NCBI RefSeq assembly: GCF_002157505.1
Contig: NZ_NFSC01000031.1
Location: 496,001 to 560,000 of the forward strand
Reading direction: 5' to 3'
DNA from: Arthrobacter agilis
Lineage (GTDB): Bacteria; Actinomycetota; Actinomycetes; Actinomycetales; Micrococcaceae
Length of the DNA stretch: 64,000 nucleotides
Numbering within the stretch: position 1 is the stretch's first letter; each line of letters starts with the position of its first letter. The position numbers and the translations under genes were made by a program. The notes under the pieces are model-generated. The model did no database searches, had not been told where the DNA came from, and was given only the letters and a program-made list of their open reading frames with translations. Positions 11,787-20,847 of this stretch are shown one piece after another.

Positions 11787-13844
11787 CTAGGCCGATTTCA
11801 GCACCGCGGTATGGGCGATCCGCTCCTCGAACCGGGACACCATCGTGCGCCAGTAGGTGGCACTGATGTGGTTGTTGTCGATGTAGACGTACACGTTGCC
11901 GATGATCGGCGGGCAGACGTTCCCCGGGCACACCAGATCGGTCATATCGACGGAGGTGTACAGGGCTGTGCCGGGGTCGAAGGATTCCAGGGGAGACACG
12001 GCCGGGAGCACCTGGTCCTTGGGCGGGGTGCACAGCTCCAGGGCGTCTGCGTTCTCCTCCGTGCACTCGGGCATGTTGAAGTCGAAGCGGGGATTGTCGC
12101 GGACTCCGATCACTTCGATGCCCCGATCGGTGAATCGCTGCACGGTGCGTCCGAAATCGGGCATCAGGGTCTCCGCGGTCGAGCCGAACTGGGTCCTCGT
12201 CGCGATGGTGAACACTGCAGCAGGAGCCAGGTCCTCGATGTAGGCCGTGGACCGTTCGTAGAACTCCGCACATTCGGGGGTCGTCCCTGCTTCCGCGGGA
12301 CCGAAGGGGCAACCGAGCGAGATCAGGTCGATCACGGTCCAGTTGTATTTCTCCGCGAGCGCGACGACCGCCGTCGACATGTGCTGTGCGTGGCTGTTCC
12401 CCACCACGACCACGGTCTTGCTCGCCTCCCCTTCGGCGAGCCGCTGGGTGCAGGAAGCTGCCAGGTCGGAGGGGATGGACGTCGACTCGACGCTGCACGG
12501 TTCGAGCCGCGGGAAGTCACCGCGGATGGTGCTCAGTTCCGGCAGGATCACGGCGTCCTCGGAGACCTCGTCGGTGTACCCGGGCAGCAGGGAGACGGCG
12601 CCGGGATTATCGGCGCTCGTCTGCGATGCGGCCTGCTCCGCCTGCTGGCGGATGACCTGCTGCCAGCCGGCCAGCGGCGCGGCGACCAGTCCGAGACACA
12701 CCATCAGGACGATGACAGCACGGCGACGACGCCGGTCGGCCCACGCCAGTGCGCGCATCGGGCGCTCGACGAAACGCATCGTCAGATATGCCAGGACCAG
12801 GGACACGCCGATCACCAGGAAACCGCCCAGCGCTCCCGGCGCTGCCTTGTCCTGCCAGATCAGGGCCAGCACCAGGACGGGCCAGTGCCACAGGTAGAGG
12901 GCGTAGGACAGGTCTCCCACCTTGACCAGCGGCCGGGACGACAGGAGGCGGTCCACTCCCACGGCGCTGTCCGTCTGCCCGGCGACGATCACCAGTGCGG
13001 CCGCGACCAACGGCCACAGCGCGACATAGCCCGGGAACTGGCCCTGGACGTCGAGGACGAAGCCACCGCTGAGCATCGCCGCAACGCCTGCCCAACCCGC
13101 GACGACCCGCACGAAGCGCGGCAGCCGGATGAACGGCAGGGCCAGTGCCAGCAGCGTCCCGAAGGCGAACTCCCACAGACGGGCCCGCGTATCGAAATAC
13201 GCGAACGCCTGGTTGGTGTAGGTCTCCCAGACCGAGAACGCCAGCGACCCCACGAAGAGCACGCCGAAGACGAGGAATACGACACCCCGGAACTTCAACC
13301 GGAACCGCCGAGCCACCACCGCACTCGCGAGGAACAGGAGTGGCCAGAGGATGAACACCTGGCCCTGGACGGACAGTGACCAGAAGTGCTGCAGCGGGCT
13401 GGCCTGGCTATGGTCGCTGGCGTAGTAATCGACGGCGTTGGAGGCGAGTACCCAGTTCTGGACGTAGAAGAGGGAAGCCCAGGACTGCTCGATGACGTCG
13501 GACCAGCGCGACTGAGGGACCAGCACGTAGCTCGCGCCGAGCATCCCCAGGATCACGACGACGACGGCAGGCAGGAGGCGCTTGAACTGGTGCAGCCAGT
13601 GCCGCACCAGATCCAGGGGCCGCCCCGACTCCACTTTGCGGAGGAACGAGAGGGCCAGCAGGAAAGCCGAGATCAGCAGGAAGACATCCACACCTCCGGA
13701 CACCCGTCCGAACCAGACGTGGTAGGACACCACCATCAGGACGGCCAGGGCACGCAGGCCCTGGACCTCGGGGCGGAAGCCTCGATCCGCGCTCGTCCCG
13801 CCGCCACGGGGCGCGGCAGGACGGCTCGCTTCAAGGATTGCCAT
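11787..13844 (-). CDS. Membrane acyltransferase fused to SGNH domain (OafA/YrhL type)
   Basis: A 685-residue fusion. Residues about 25-370 are an acyltransferase-3 membrane domain of roughly 10-11 helices, with the GLRALAVLMVVSYH signature carrying the catalytic histidine. Residues about 430-685 form an extracytoplasmic SGNH hydrolase-like domain with block I VVVGNSHAQ and the terminal DNNHIS motif (Asp-His). Such proteins O-acetylate or otherwise O-acylate surface glycans using cytoplasmic acyl-CoA. The block I motif has Asn in place of the usual Asp of GDSH, but the catalytic serine is kept. It lies 151 bases upstream of glf on the same strand and may modify the galactan; that pairing is inference. 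Confidence 0.9.
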   Translation of the reverse strand: MAILEASRPAAPRGGGTSADRGFRPEVQGLRALAVLMVVSYHVWFGRVSGGVDVFLLISAFLLALSFLRKVESGRPLDLVRHWLHQFKRLLPAVVVVILGMLGASYVLVPQSRWSDVIEQSWASLFYVQNWVLASNAVDYYASDHSQASPLQHFWSLSVQGQVFILWPLLFLASAVVARRFRLKFRGVVFLVFGVLFVGSLAFSVWETYTNQAFAYFDTRARLWEFAFGTLLALALPFIRLPRFVRVVAGWAGVAAMLSGGFVLDVQGQFPGYVALWPLVAAALVIVAGQTDSAVGVDRLLSSRPLVKVGDLSYALYLWHWPVLVLALIWQDKAAPGALGGFLVIGVSLVLAYLTMRFVERPMRALAWADRRRRRAVIVLMVCLGLVAAPLAGWQQVIRQQAEQAASQTSADNPGAVSLLPGYTDEVSEDAVILPELSTIRGDFPRLEPCSVESTSIPSDLAASCTQRLAEGEASKTVVVVGNSHAQHMSTAVVALAEKYNWTVIDLISLGCPFGPAEAGTTPECAEFYERSTAYIEDLAPAAVFTIATRTQFGSTAETLMPDFGRTVQRFTDRGIEVIGVRDNPRFDFNMPECTEENADALELCTPPKDQVLPAVSPLESFDPGTALYTSVDMTDLVCPGNVCPPIIGNVYVYIDNNHISATYWRTMVSRFEERIAHTAVLKSA

Positions 13845-14046
13845 TGCAGGCTTTCAGAGTAGACACGAGGACCGATTGTACCGGCGGCATCTCCGTAAAC
13901 CCGCCAATCGGGGAGACGGCCCGGCGGGTGCCGTCAGACGATGCAGTCGTCGGCGAGGTCCCTGTTATCCACACAGCCCGCGGTCGTCCGCGGCGCCACC
14001 GTCAGGCCCTCTAGCCTCGGAGGCAGCCATCGCCCAGGAGGTCTTC

Positions 14047-17000
14047 GTGGACTTGCACGTCACCCTCGCGAGCAGTCCCCCGACGGCGTTTCCTTCCCGG
14101 GAGATCGTCGTCGACACGGACGCCCTCCCCACCGGTGCCGCCCTCGCCGGACGCCTCGCAGCGGCCGGCTACCTCGGCCCGTTCGCCGTCGACGGCGTCC
14201 CGCTCACCACGCTGGTCCCGCACGTCGGCGGACTGGTGGATGGCGCGATCATCGTCTCCGGCAGCCGCCCCGAGGAGAGCTGTCCCGCACAGGTTCCCCC
14301 TCTCCTCTTCGTCGTCCATTCGGGCCCCGACGCCGGCCAGGTGATTCCGCTTCCGCGGGGCAGCTACACCATCGGCCGCAGTGCGAGTGACATCGTGGTC
14401 TCCGACCCAGCGTTGTCCAGGAACCATGCCCGCCTCATGGTGACGGAGGACTCCATCGTCCTCGAGGACCTGGGCTCGGTGAACGGGACCTTCGTCGACG
14501 GGGAGCGCATCACCCGTGCCCCCATCACAGTGGCGGCGAACCTTCGTCTCGGAGCGAGCCGGTGCCGGATCGAACTCATCGACGACGAGGGATGGAAGGC
14601 CGTGTCCACCGCGGATCTCCTCGAACCGTTGCCCATCGGTCCCGACCTGCCCCACCAGCCGTCCCGCATCCTGGTCCTGACGGCACTGTTGCCGCTCGTC
14701 GTCGGTGTCGTCCTGGCGCTGACGACCGGCATGTGGTTCTTCCTCGCCTTCAGCGCCCTGTCCGCGGTCACGGGCCTGGTTCCCCTGCTGACCTATCGCC
14801 GTTCCGCCCGGATCTTCGGGACCGCTGTGCATCGTGCCGCCGAGCAGGACAGGGTACGGCGGGCACGGGCGGTTCCCGATCCCGGGCAGACGGCCCTCGA
14901 CGCCCTGAGGGCCTGCCGCCAACGGCCTCGGCCACCGGGCGGCGCACCTCCGGCCCCGGAAGCGCTCCTGCTGCGGCTCGGGACCGCACACCAGCCGGCG
15001 CACCTCTCGATCGGCAGGGACGAGGGATCCTTCTCCCCGCCGATCCTCCCCGACCTGCCGCTCGTCCTGCCCTTCACATCCCGCGGAAAGGACACCGGCG
15101 GGCAGGATTTCACCGTCGTCGGGGACACCTGGGCGGTGCAGGCGCTGGCCCGCGCCGTCCTGCTCCAGCTGGCACACCCGGAATCGGGCGCCCCACCCGT
15201 TCTCTGCTGGGGATCGGCCGCGGATGTTCCGCACTCCGCCCGGTTCCTTCCGAACGTACGCCTCACGCGGGACCCCGGCGTGCTGGCCCCGTTCCTCGAG
15301 CAGGCAGGCGTGCGCCTGGTGCTGCAGTTCTCCGGCGACCTCCCCCACCTCCCCCTTCCGCGGGCGCGGGGCGTGTTCGTCGTCCGGTTCGCCGGCGGGC
15401 AGAGCAGTCCCGCGGGCGTGTCGGCAAGCCGTGCGGCAGCAGGAGGGCGCATGGCCGGAGCGGGTATGACCCTTGCCGGGGGCCGTGCCCGCGCACGGAT
15501 CGACGGGCGGGAGTACGACGTCCTTCCCGACGGCGTCTCTGCCCGGACCTTCGAACGGGCAGCGCGCGCCCTTGCCCGTGCAGCCGCCGGCACCGGTGAG
15601 CCCTCGGAACCCGCCGGGCCCGCGCGGCCCGGTGCCGCGGCATGGAAGGACGCCCTCCCCCCGCGGTCCGCGTCCCTGTGGTCCCGGCAGGGAAGCCCTG
15701 ATGACCTGGCCACGACCGCTCCCGGCCGGTGGTCCTCGTCCGATGCCGGACATCCGAGGGCGTATCTCGGTGAATCGGGCACCGGCCCGGTATCCATCGA
15801 CCTCGTCCGGGACGGTCCGCACCTCCTGGTTGCCGGCACGACCGGCTCCGGGAAGTCGGAGTTCCTGAGGACGTTCGTGCTCGGACTCGCCCTGGACCAG
15901 GCCCCCGAGCATCTGGCACTGCTCCTGATCGACTACAAGGGCGGGTCCGGCCTCGGCACCCTCGCGTCGCTGCCGCACTGCGTCGGGTGCCTGACCGACC
16001 TGTCGTCCGAATCGACCGGACGTGCCCTGATCTCGCTCCGCGCGGAGCTCCGGCGCCGGGAGCAGCTGTGCGCTGAGCATGGCGCCTACGGCCTGGCGGA
16101 GCTGCGCCGGGTGTCCCCGTCGTCGTGTCCTCCGCGGCTGGTCGTCGTGATCGACGAATTCCGGATGCTGAGCGACGAGGTCCCGACGGCAGTGCCGGAC
16201 CTCATGAAGATCGCGGCGCTCGGCAGGTCGCTCGGGGTCCATCTGGTGCTCGCTACCCAGAGGGCGCAGGGTGCGGTCACGCCGGACATCAGGGCGAACA
16301 TCACCTCGTCCGTGCTCCTGAGGGTCCAGACGGCCGGGGAGTCGCAGGATTTGCTCGGGTCCGCGGCGGCAGCGGCCATCTCCATCGATATTCCGGGCAG
16401 GGCGTTCCTCCGCCGTGGGACCGAGCCCCCGGTCGCCTTCCAGGTGGCGTCGTGCTCGGACCTGCCTGCACCGGCGGACTCGCCCGGATGGCAGGATCTC
16501 GGTACCTATCTCGGAGGCACCGGGGACCATGGGAACGGTTCTCGATCCCCGGCCGATAGTCCCGCTCCTCCGGTCGACGGCACCGGCGGTGGCGCGGCCG
16601 GGAGCGGCAGCCGCGACTCCTCGGATACCGCGGGGCACAGCATTCTGCAGCGGGCGGCCTGGAACATCGCCGCTGCCGCACTCCGGCATCCCGGGACGCA
16701 GGTGCGGCCTCCATCCGGATCCCACCGCCCTGTGTTACCTCCTCTGCCCGTGGCGCTCTCCCCCGCCGGGTGTTCCACGTTCCTGTCTGCCGATCCACCG
16801 TTCTCAGCGGCCTCTCCACGTCCCGCCACCATCGCGCTCGGTGTCGCCGACTTTCCCGACCGCCAGGAACAGCGCCTCCTGCAGTGGCGGCCCGCAGACC
16901 ATTCCCACCTGGCGCTCGTCGGACTCCCCGGCAGTGGAGCGAACAAGGCCCTCGGGTCGGCCGTAGGGTCCCTGCTGGCCGATCCGCACGTACACCTGTA

Positions 17001-18237
17001 TCTGCTCGACGGGGACGGAACCCTGGCGGGCTACGCCCTCAGTCCCCAGGTCGGCGCCCACGTGCAGTCCCACGAGACGAAGCGGGCCGGCAGGGTGCTC
17101 GAGCGGCTGTCGGCCCTGCCCGTAGGTCCGCAGGACGACGAACCCTCCATCGTCCTCGTGATCACCGGGTGGGGACGATGGAGCAGCCAGTTCCGCAACG
17201 GCAGGTTCGCACGCGCCGAGGACGACCTGCACTCTGTCGTACGGGACGGAGCCCGGAGCGGAGTGGCGGTACTCGTCGACGGCGACCGCGACCTCACCGC
17301 GTCACGGTTCTTCGCCCTGCTGCCGAACCGCGTCTACCTGCCCCTCGGTGCTCATGCAGAGATGACGATGACCTGGCCGAAGATGCCGCCGATCGACGCC
17401 GTGGCAGGGCGGGGCTTTGCACAGGGAAGGATCACGGGCAGGTGGGGTGACGGCGTCTGCCAACTGGTCCTGGCCTCCGAGGCCGTTCTGCTTCCGGATC
17501 ACCCACCCGCCAGGCCTCCGTTCCCGGTACACCCCCTTCCACTCTCCGTCCCCTTCGGACGACTCACGGCGCGCAGGGAGGCCGGAAAGGAGCGTGAGGG
17601 CCTGCTGCTGGGTGTGTGCGGCGACGACCTGCGCCCCTACTCGGTCAGCGTGCGGCCCGGCGAGGTCTACCTGGTGCTCGGACACGCGTCGTCAGGGCGC
17701 ACCAATACCCTCCGGGTCCTTGCGGCCGCGGCCGCCCTTCCTCCGCGGCGTGCTGTCCTGGCGCCGCGGGAGGGCGCCGGCCGGGAGGAGGCGGCGGCGT
17801 TCTGGCGGGGAATTGCCGAGCGCCGCGCCGGTCCCGCCCCGCCGGAGCGCTGCATCCTGGTGGTCGACGACGCCGACCACCAGCCCGGTGACGTCCAGCA
17901 GGTACTCTCGGGGCTCGTCGCCTCCGGGGCCGCGGCGGTGCTGTCCGCCACGGCGAACCATGCGTTGATCGCTCGCGTGCCGCTCTCGCTCCTGGCACGC
18001 GGGACGGGCCGCGGATTCGTCCTGTCGCCGAGATCGCCCGGGGACGGCGACTTCTTCGGGGTACGCCTCGATGTCGAGGGGCCCCCGATGCCTGGACGGG
18101 GCTACGCCTGTGATCCTGCGCACGTCGTCGAGGTCCAGGTAGCGCTTGCTCCAGGAGCCGACGCGGCGGGGTCTGCCGGCCCTACCGGCCCTACCGGCCC
18201 TACAGCGTTCTATCGTTCCCGATCGTCCGCGCCGTGA
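14047..18237 (+). CDS. FHA-domain FtsK/SpoIIIE (EssC/EccC-like) ATPase
   Basis: A 1396-residue protein. An FHA domain (about residues 88-178: YTIGRS, SRNHARL, DLGSVNGTFVDG) is followed by a short transmembrane region (about 208-250) and three P-loop modules. Module 1 is intact, with Walker A GTTGSGKSEF (about 597) and Walker B VVVIDEF (about 698). Module 2 (GLPGSGANK, about 958; IVLVITGWG) and module 3 (GHASSGRTN, about 1211; CILVVDDAD) have degenerate Walker A motifs. This is the layout of EssC/EccC, the motor of type VII secretion. No WXG100 substrate, EccB, EccD or mycosin gene is nearby. The start is GTG at 14047, because AGGAGG lies 5 bases upstream; the open frame extends 57 codons further. 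The tail carries (GPT)3 from a 9-bp repeat. The last 38 bases overlap the convergent gene. Confidence 0.85.
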   Translation: MDLHVTLASSPPTAFPSREIVVDTDALPTGAALAGRLAAAGYLGPFAVDGVPLTTLVPHVGGLVDGAIIVSGSRPEESCPAQVPPLLFVVHSGPDAGQVIPLPRGSYTIGRSASDIVVSDPALSRNHARLMVTEDSIVLEDLGSVNGTFVDGERITRAPITVAANLRLGASRCRIELIDDEGWKAVSTADLLEPLPIGPDLPHQPSRILVLTALLPLVVGVVLALTTGMWFFLAFSALSAVTGLVPLLTYRRSARIFGTAVHRAAEQDRVRRARAVPDPGQTALDALRACRQRPRPPGGAPPAPEALLLRLGTAHQPAHLSIGRDEGSFSPPILPDLPLVLPFTSRGKDTGGQDFTVVGDTWAVQALARAVLLQLAHPESGAPPVLCWGSAADVPHSARFLPNVRLTRDPGVLAPFLEQAGVRLVLQFSGDLPHLPLPRARGVFVVRFAGGQSSPAGVSASRAAAGGRMAGAGMTLAGGRARARIDGREYDVLPDGVSARTFERAARALARAAAGTGEPSEPAGPARPGAAAWKDALPPRSASLWSRQGSPDDLATTAPGRWSSSDAGHPRAYLGESGTGPVSIDLVRDGPHLLVAGTTGSGKSEFLRTFVLGLALDQAPEHLALLLIDYKGGSGLGTLASLPHCVGCLTDLSSESTGRALISLRAELRRREQLCAEHGAYGLAELRRVSPSSCPPRLVVVIDEFRMLSDEVPTAVPDLMKIAALGRSLGVHLVLATQRAQGAVTPDIRANITSSVLLRVQTAGESQDLLGSAAAAAISIDIPGRAFLRRGTEPPVAFQVASCSDLPAPADSPGWQDLGTYLGGTGDHGNGSRSPADSPAPPVDGTGGGAAGSGSRDSSDTAGHSILQRAAWNIAAAALRHPGTQVRPPSGSHRPVLPPLPVALSPAGCSTFLSADPPFSAASPRPATIALGVADFPDRQEQRLLQWRPADHSHLALVGLPGSGANKALGSAVGSLLADPHVHLYLLDGDGTLAGYALSPQVGAHVQSHETKRAGRVLERLSALPVGPQDDEPSIVLVITGWGRWSSQFRNGRFARAEDDLHSVVRDGARSGVAVLVDGDRDLTASRFFALLPNRVYLPLGAHAEMTMTWPKMPPIDAVAGRGFAQGRITGRWGDGVCQLVLASEAVLLPDHPPARPPFPVHPLPLSVPFGRLTARREAGKEREGLLLGVCGDDLRPYSVSVRPGEVYLVLGHASSGRTNTLRVLAAAAALPPRRAVLAPREGAGREEAAAFWRGIAERRAGPAPPERCILVVDDADHQPGDVQQVLSGLVASGAAAVLSATANHALIARVPLSLLARGTGRGFVLSPRSPGDGDFFGVRLDVEGPPMPGRGYACDPAHVVEVQVALAPGADAAGSAGPTGPTGPTAFYRSRSSAP
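18176..18202 (+). repeat. 9-bp tandem repeat x3 at the 3' end of the FtsK-like gene
   Basis: Three perfect copies of CCGGCCCTA encode a collagen-like GPT-GPT-GPT tail twelve codons or fewer from the stop. The array also lies at the edge of the overlap with the convergent membrane-protein gene. Confidence 0.85.
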
Positions 18238-18625
18238 AGTCGACGACCGGCTTCGTGAACAGGGTCACGATGACCGCGGCGGCGGGGACCAGAAGCAGGA
18301 GTCCGATGATCGGGTTGCCGGACGAGAAGTAGGGGAAAGCGAGGATGACCAGGAAGAGCTGGACGACGAGGGACGGCGAACGCGCCCACCGGAAGCCCGC
18401 CGCGAGCTTCCTGGCAAGAGTGCCCAGGAACGCCGCGACCAGCAGCAGCAGGACGACCAGGAAGGCCGAACCTCCAACCGAGACGGGGTCGGCTCCGAAG
18501 ATCGCCACGGCGGAGCCTGCTGCGAGTACGACGAGTGCGACCGCCTCGAGGAGCAGGACTGCGGCTATCAGGAGGACGCCGCGTGGTCGGTCCGAGGGTT
18601 CCGGGGCTGGGTCTGTGGCCACCAT
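18200..18625 (-). CDS. Small four-helix membrane protein, unknown function
   Basis: A 141-residue protein with four predicted transmembrane segments (GVLLIAAVLLLEAVALVVLA, SAFLVVLLLLVAAFLGTLA, VQLFLVILAFPYF, IIGLLLLVPAAAVIVTLF), a proline-rich cytoplasmic N-terminus and a short polar C-terminus. I do not recognise a named family; similar small proteins are common in actinobacteria. It is convergent with, and overlaps by 38 bases, the FtsK-like gene, and is divergent from whiB1. The function is unknown. The good helix pattern and GC-rich third positions support a real gene. Confidence 0.7.
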   Translation of the reverse strand: MVATDPAPEPSDRPRGVLLIAAVLLLEAVALVVLAAGSAVAIFGADPVSVGGSAFLVVLLLLVAAFLGTLARKLAAGFRWARSPSLVVQLFLVILAFPYFSSGNPIIGLLLLVPAAAVIVTLFTKPVVDFTARTIGNDRTL

Positions 18626-18808
18626 CGAACCCTACCCGACCGCTTCGGGGCGGTCCGCGCAGTGTAAGGGATGAGGGGCTGTGACATACCCCTCACGCAT
18701 CGACCCAAATAGAACGGTAAAACCCTTGTTTACAAGTTGGTAACGTGACAGCCTTAAATGCAGTGCAAACCCGGGGGCCGAAGTCGGCCCCTTTACTATG
18801 AGCCCCCT

Positions 18809-18824
18809 CGTGAATGTTTTCACA
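18809..18824. promoter_or_regulatory. CRP/GlxR-type binding site in the whiB1 promoter region
   Basis: CGTGAATGTTTTCACA matches the actinobacterial CRP consensus TGTGA-N6-TCACA at every conserved base but the first. It lies 39 bases before the whiB1 start codon. M. tuberculosis whiB1 is known to be controlled by the CRP homologue Rv3676. A TACTAT -10-like box at 18794-18799 is just upstream of the site, so binding could repress that promoter; the promoter assignment is uncertain. Confidence 0.65.
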
Positions 18825-18863
18825 AACACACGAGTAGCGAGGCTAGAGGAGAATGTGATCACC

Positions 18864-19112
18864 ATGGATTGGCGTAGTCGCGCAGCCTGTCTGGACAAGG
18901 ACCCGGAACTGTTCTTCCCGGTCGGTAACACCGGACCGGCACTTCTTCAGATCGAGGAGGCGAAGAGCGTCTGCCGCCGCTGCCAGGTGCAGGACACCTG
19001 CCTGCAGTGGGCCATCGAATCCGGGCAGGATGCCGGAGTGTGGGGTGGACTGAGTGAGGACGAGCGCCGTGCGCTCAAGCGTCGGGCCGCCAGGGCGCGC
19101 CGCGCCTCATGA
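18864..19112 (+). CDS. whiB1: WhiB1-type iron-sulfur transcription regulator
   Basis: An 82-residue Wbl protein that binds a [4Fe-4S] cluster through Cys9, Cys37, Cys40 and Cys46 (the C-x2-C-x5-C pattern is visible) and acts as a nitric-oxide-sensitive transcription factor that contacts the primary sigma factor. The GVWGG turn and the basic C-terminal DERRALKRRAARARRA DNA-binding tail are present, and the sequence is close to M. tuberculosis WhiB1. ATG at 18864 gives the family-typical MDWR start. An in-frame GTG at 18855 is only 3 bases from the GAGGAG ribosome binding site and is less likely. The region upstream holds a CRP-type site. It is convergent with pdtaS, as in M. tuberculosis (Rv3219/Rv3220c). 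Confidence 0.96.
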   Translation: MDWRSRAACLDKDPELFFPVGNTGPALLQIEEAKSVCRRCQVQDTCLQWAIESGQDAGVWGGLSEDERRALKRRAARARRAS

Positions 19113-19160
19113 TCGAGGCCGGGCGCGAGCACCCGGCCTAACCAGGCAGTTGGATATCTG

Positions 19161-19191
19161 ACGAAGGGCCGCCCTCCGGGCGGCCCTTCGT
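19161..19191. terminator. Bidirectional terminator between whiB1 and pdtaS
   Basis: A perfect 13-bp stem (19161-19173 with 19179-19191) around a 5-base loop lies between the convergent stops at 19112 and 19218. The stem is GC rich with AGG/CCT-rich arms and serves either strand. Confidence 0.9.
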
Positions 19192-19217
19192 CGTTCCCGG
19201 GAACGGATGCCCGCGGG

Positions 19218-20696
19218 TCAGCTTCCCTGGTTGAGGCGCAGGTCCGTCTCCAGAGTGACCGAGGTACCGCCGCCGGGGCGGGTGCTCCATTCGATCGTCC
19301 CGCCCAGCTCACTCGTGACGAGGGTCCGGACGATCTGCAGGCCCAGTCCTTCCGCATGTCCGCCGGCCGGCAGTCCCACGCCGTCGTCCTCGATCGTCAC
19401 GCGGAGGATCTCCTCGCCGTCGGCCTCGGTCCTGCGGTTGGCCATCAGCCAGACCGTTCCTGCACGTCCGGACAATCCGTGTTCTACGGCGTTGGTGACG
19501 AGTTCGTTGATCACGAGGGCCAGCGGCGTCGCGAGGTCGCTGGGGAGCTCCCCGAAATCGCCGCTCCGCTCGGTGCGCACCGCCTGGGACGGCGACGCGA
19601 CTTCCGCCGACAGGCGGAACTGGCGGGAGATGAGCTCGTCGAAGTCCACGCTCTGCGCAAGACCCTGCGACAGCGTCTCGTGCACCAGGGCGATGGTCGA
19701 CACGCGGCGCATGGCCTGTTCGAGGCCGAGCTTGCCCTCCTCGCTGACCATCCTGCGGGACTGCATCCGCAGCAGCGCCGCCACGGTCTGCAGGTTGTTC
19801 TTCACCCGGTGGTGGATCTCACGGATGGTCGCGTCCTTGGACACGAGCTCCATCTCCCGGCGCCGCAGCTCGGAGACGTCCCGGCACAGCACGAGTGCTC
19901 CGAAGCGCTCCTTCTCGTCCCGCAGGGGGATGGCGCGCAACGACAGGCTGACGCCGCGGGAGCCGATCTCGGTACGCCAGGGCATGCGTCCCGTCACGAC
20001 GAGGGGAAGGGTCTCGTCGACCATCCGCCGATCCTTCAGGAGGCCCGTGGTGATCTCCGCGAGCGGCCGACCCTCGAGGGTCTCGACGTCGCCCAGCCGG
20101 CGGAAGGCGGAGACGCCGTTCGGACTGGCGTACTGGACGATGCCGTCGACGTCGAGCCGGATCAGCCCGTCGCCCACGCGGGGGGCGCCGCGCCGCGACC
20201 CGGTCGGCGTCGCGAAATCGGGCCACAGCCCGAGCGTCCCCATCCGCAGCAGGTCGTAGGCGCACTGCCGGTACGTCAGCTCCAGCCGGGACGGCATCCT
20301 CGAACTGGACAGATCCATGTGGGTCGTCACGACGGCGAGCGTCCGGCCGTTGCGGACCATCGGGACAGCCTCGACGCGCATCGCCATCTCCGTGGTCCAG
20401 TTCGTCTCGCCGGAGCGCTCGATCTTCTGCGACTCCCAGGCGAGATCGACGAGCGGCTGCAGATCCGCGCGGATGCGCTCCCCCACGAAGTCGCTGTGGA
20501 ACACGGTGTGCGAGGTGGACGGTCGGGCGTGGGCGAGCGCCACATAGCCGCCCCCGTCGAGGGGGAACCAGAGCGCGAGGTCCGCGAACGCCAGGTCGGC
20601 CACCATTTGCCAGTCCCCCACCAGGAGGTGGAGCCACTCGGCGTCACCGGGCTCGAACCCTGTGTACTCGCGGATGGGGTCAGTGAAGATAGCCAT
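19218..20696 (-). CDS. pdtaS: PdtaS-type sensor histidine kinase
   Basis: A 492-residue soluble histidine kinase. The N-terminal GAF-like sensor domain (about residues 1-150) is followed by a PAS domain (about 170-280). The HisKA_2 dimerisation motif EIHHRVKNNLQTVAALLR has its phospho-acceptor around His295. A HATPase domain follows, with NELVTNAVEHG (N box), DDGVGLP and GLGLQIV (G boxes). M. tuberculosis PdtaS (Rv3220c) phosphorylates the ANTAR-type regulator PdtaR, which acts on RNA; the regulator is not encoded here, as is usual. No membrane segment is seen. The gene is convergent with whiB1, matching mycobacterial order, and lies downstream of the glutamate dehydrogenase gene with a terminator between. 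Confidence 0.93.
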   Translation of the reverse strand: MAIFTDPIREYTGFEPGDAEWLHLLVGDWQMVADLAFADLALWFPLDGGGYVALAHARPSTSHTVFHSDFVGERIRADLQPLVDLAWESQKIERSGETNWTTEMAMRVEAVPMVRNGRTLAVVTTHMDLSSSRMPSRLELTYRQCAYDLLRMGTLGLWPDFATPTGSRRGAPRVGDGLIRLDVDGIVQYASPNGVSAFRRLGDVETLEGRPLAEITTGLLKDRRMVDETLPLVVTGRMPWRTEIGSRGVSLSLRAIPLRDEKERFGALVLCRDVSELRRREMELVSKDATIREIHHRVKNNLQTVAALLRMQSRRMVSEEGKLGLEQAMRRVSTIALVHETLSQGLAQSVDFDELISRQFRLSAEVASPSQAVRTERSGDFGELPSDLATPLALVINELVTNAVEHGLSGRAGTVWLMANRRTEADGEEILRVTIEDDGVGLPAGGHAEGLGLQIVRTLVTSELGGTIEWSTRPGGGTSVTLETDLRLNQGS

Positions 20697-20771
20697 GGAA
20701 TCTCTCTATTGCTCGGGTGCTCGGGGCCGACACAGCGACGGGCTCCTCCGCCCGAGGGCCGGCGACGGACC

Positions 20772-20800
20772 GGACCTGCGGGGCGGGGTGCCGCAGGTCC
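20772..20800 (-). terminator. Terminator after the glutamate dehydrogenase gene
   Basis: A perfect 10-bp stem (20772-20781 with 20791-20800) and 9-base loop lie 48 bases beyond the gdh stop, between gdh and pdtaS, both read leftward. There is no T-run, as expected in this GC range. Confidence 0.65.
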
Positions 20801-20847
20801 AGTCTGTCACTCCCGATCCCCTGACGCTGACTCGGGGGACTCCCGGG

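Noticed and set aside
11811..13379. 522-codon open frame antisense to the acyltransferase gene
   Set aside because: Low-complexity, Gln/Arg/His/Asp-rich shadow with no start signal.
18681..18699. Second CRP-like site (TGTGA ... TCACG) upstream of whiB1
   Set aside because: The half-sites are separated by 8 rather than 6 bases, off the CRP consensus.
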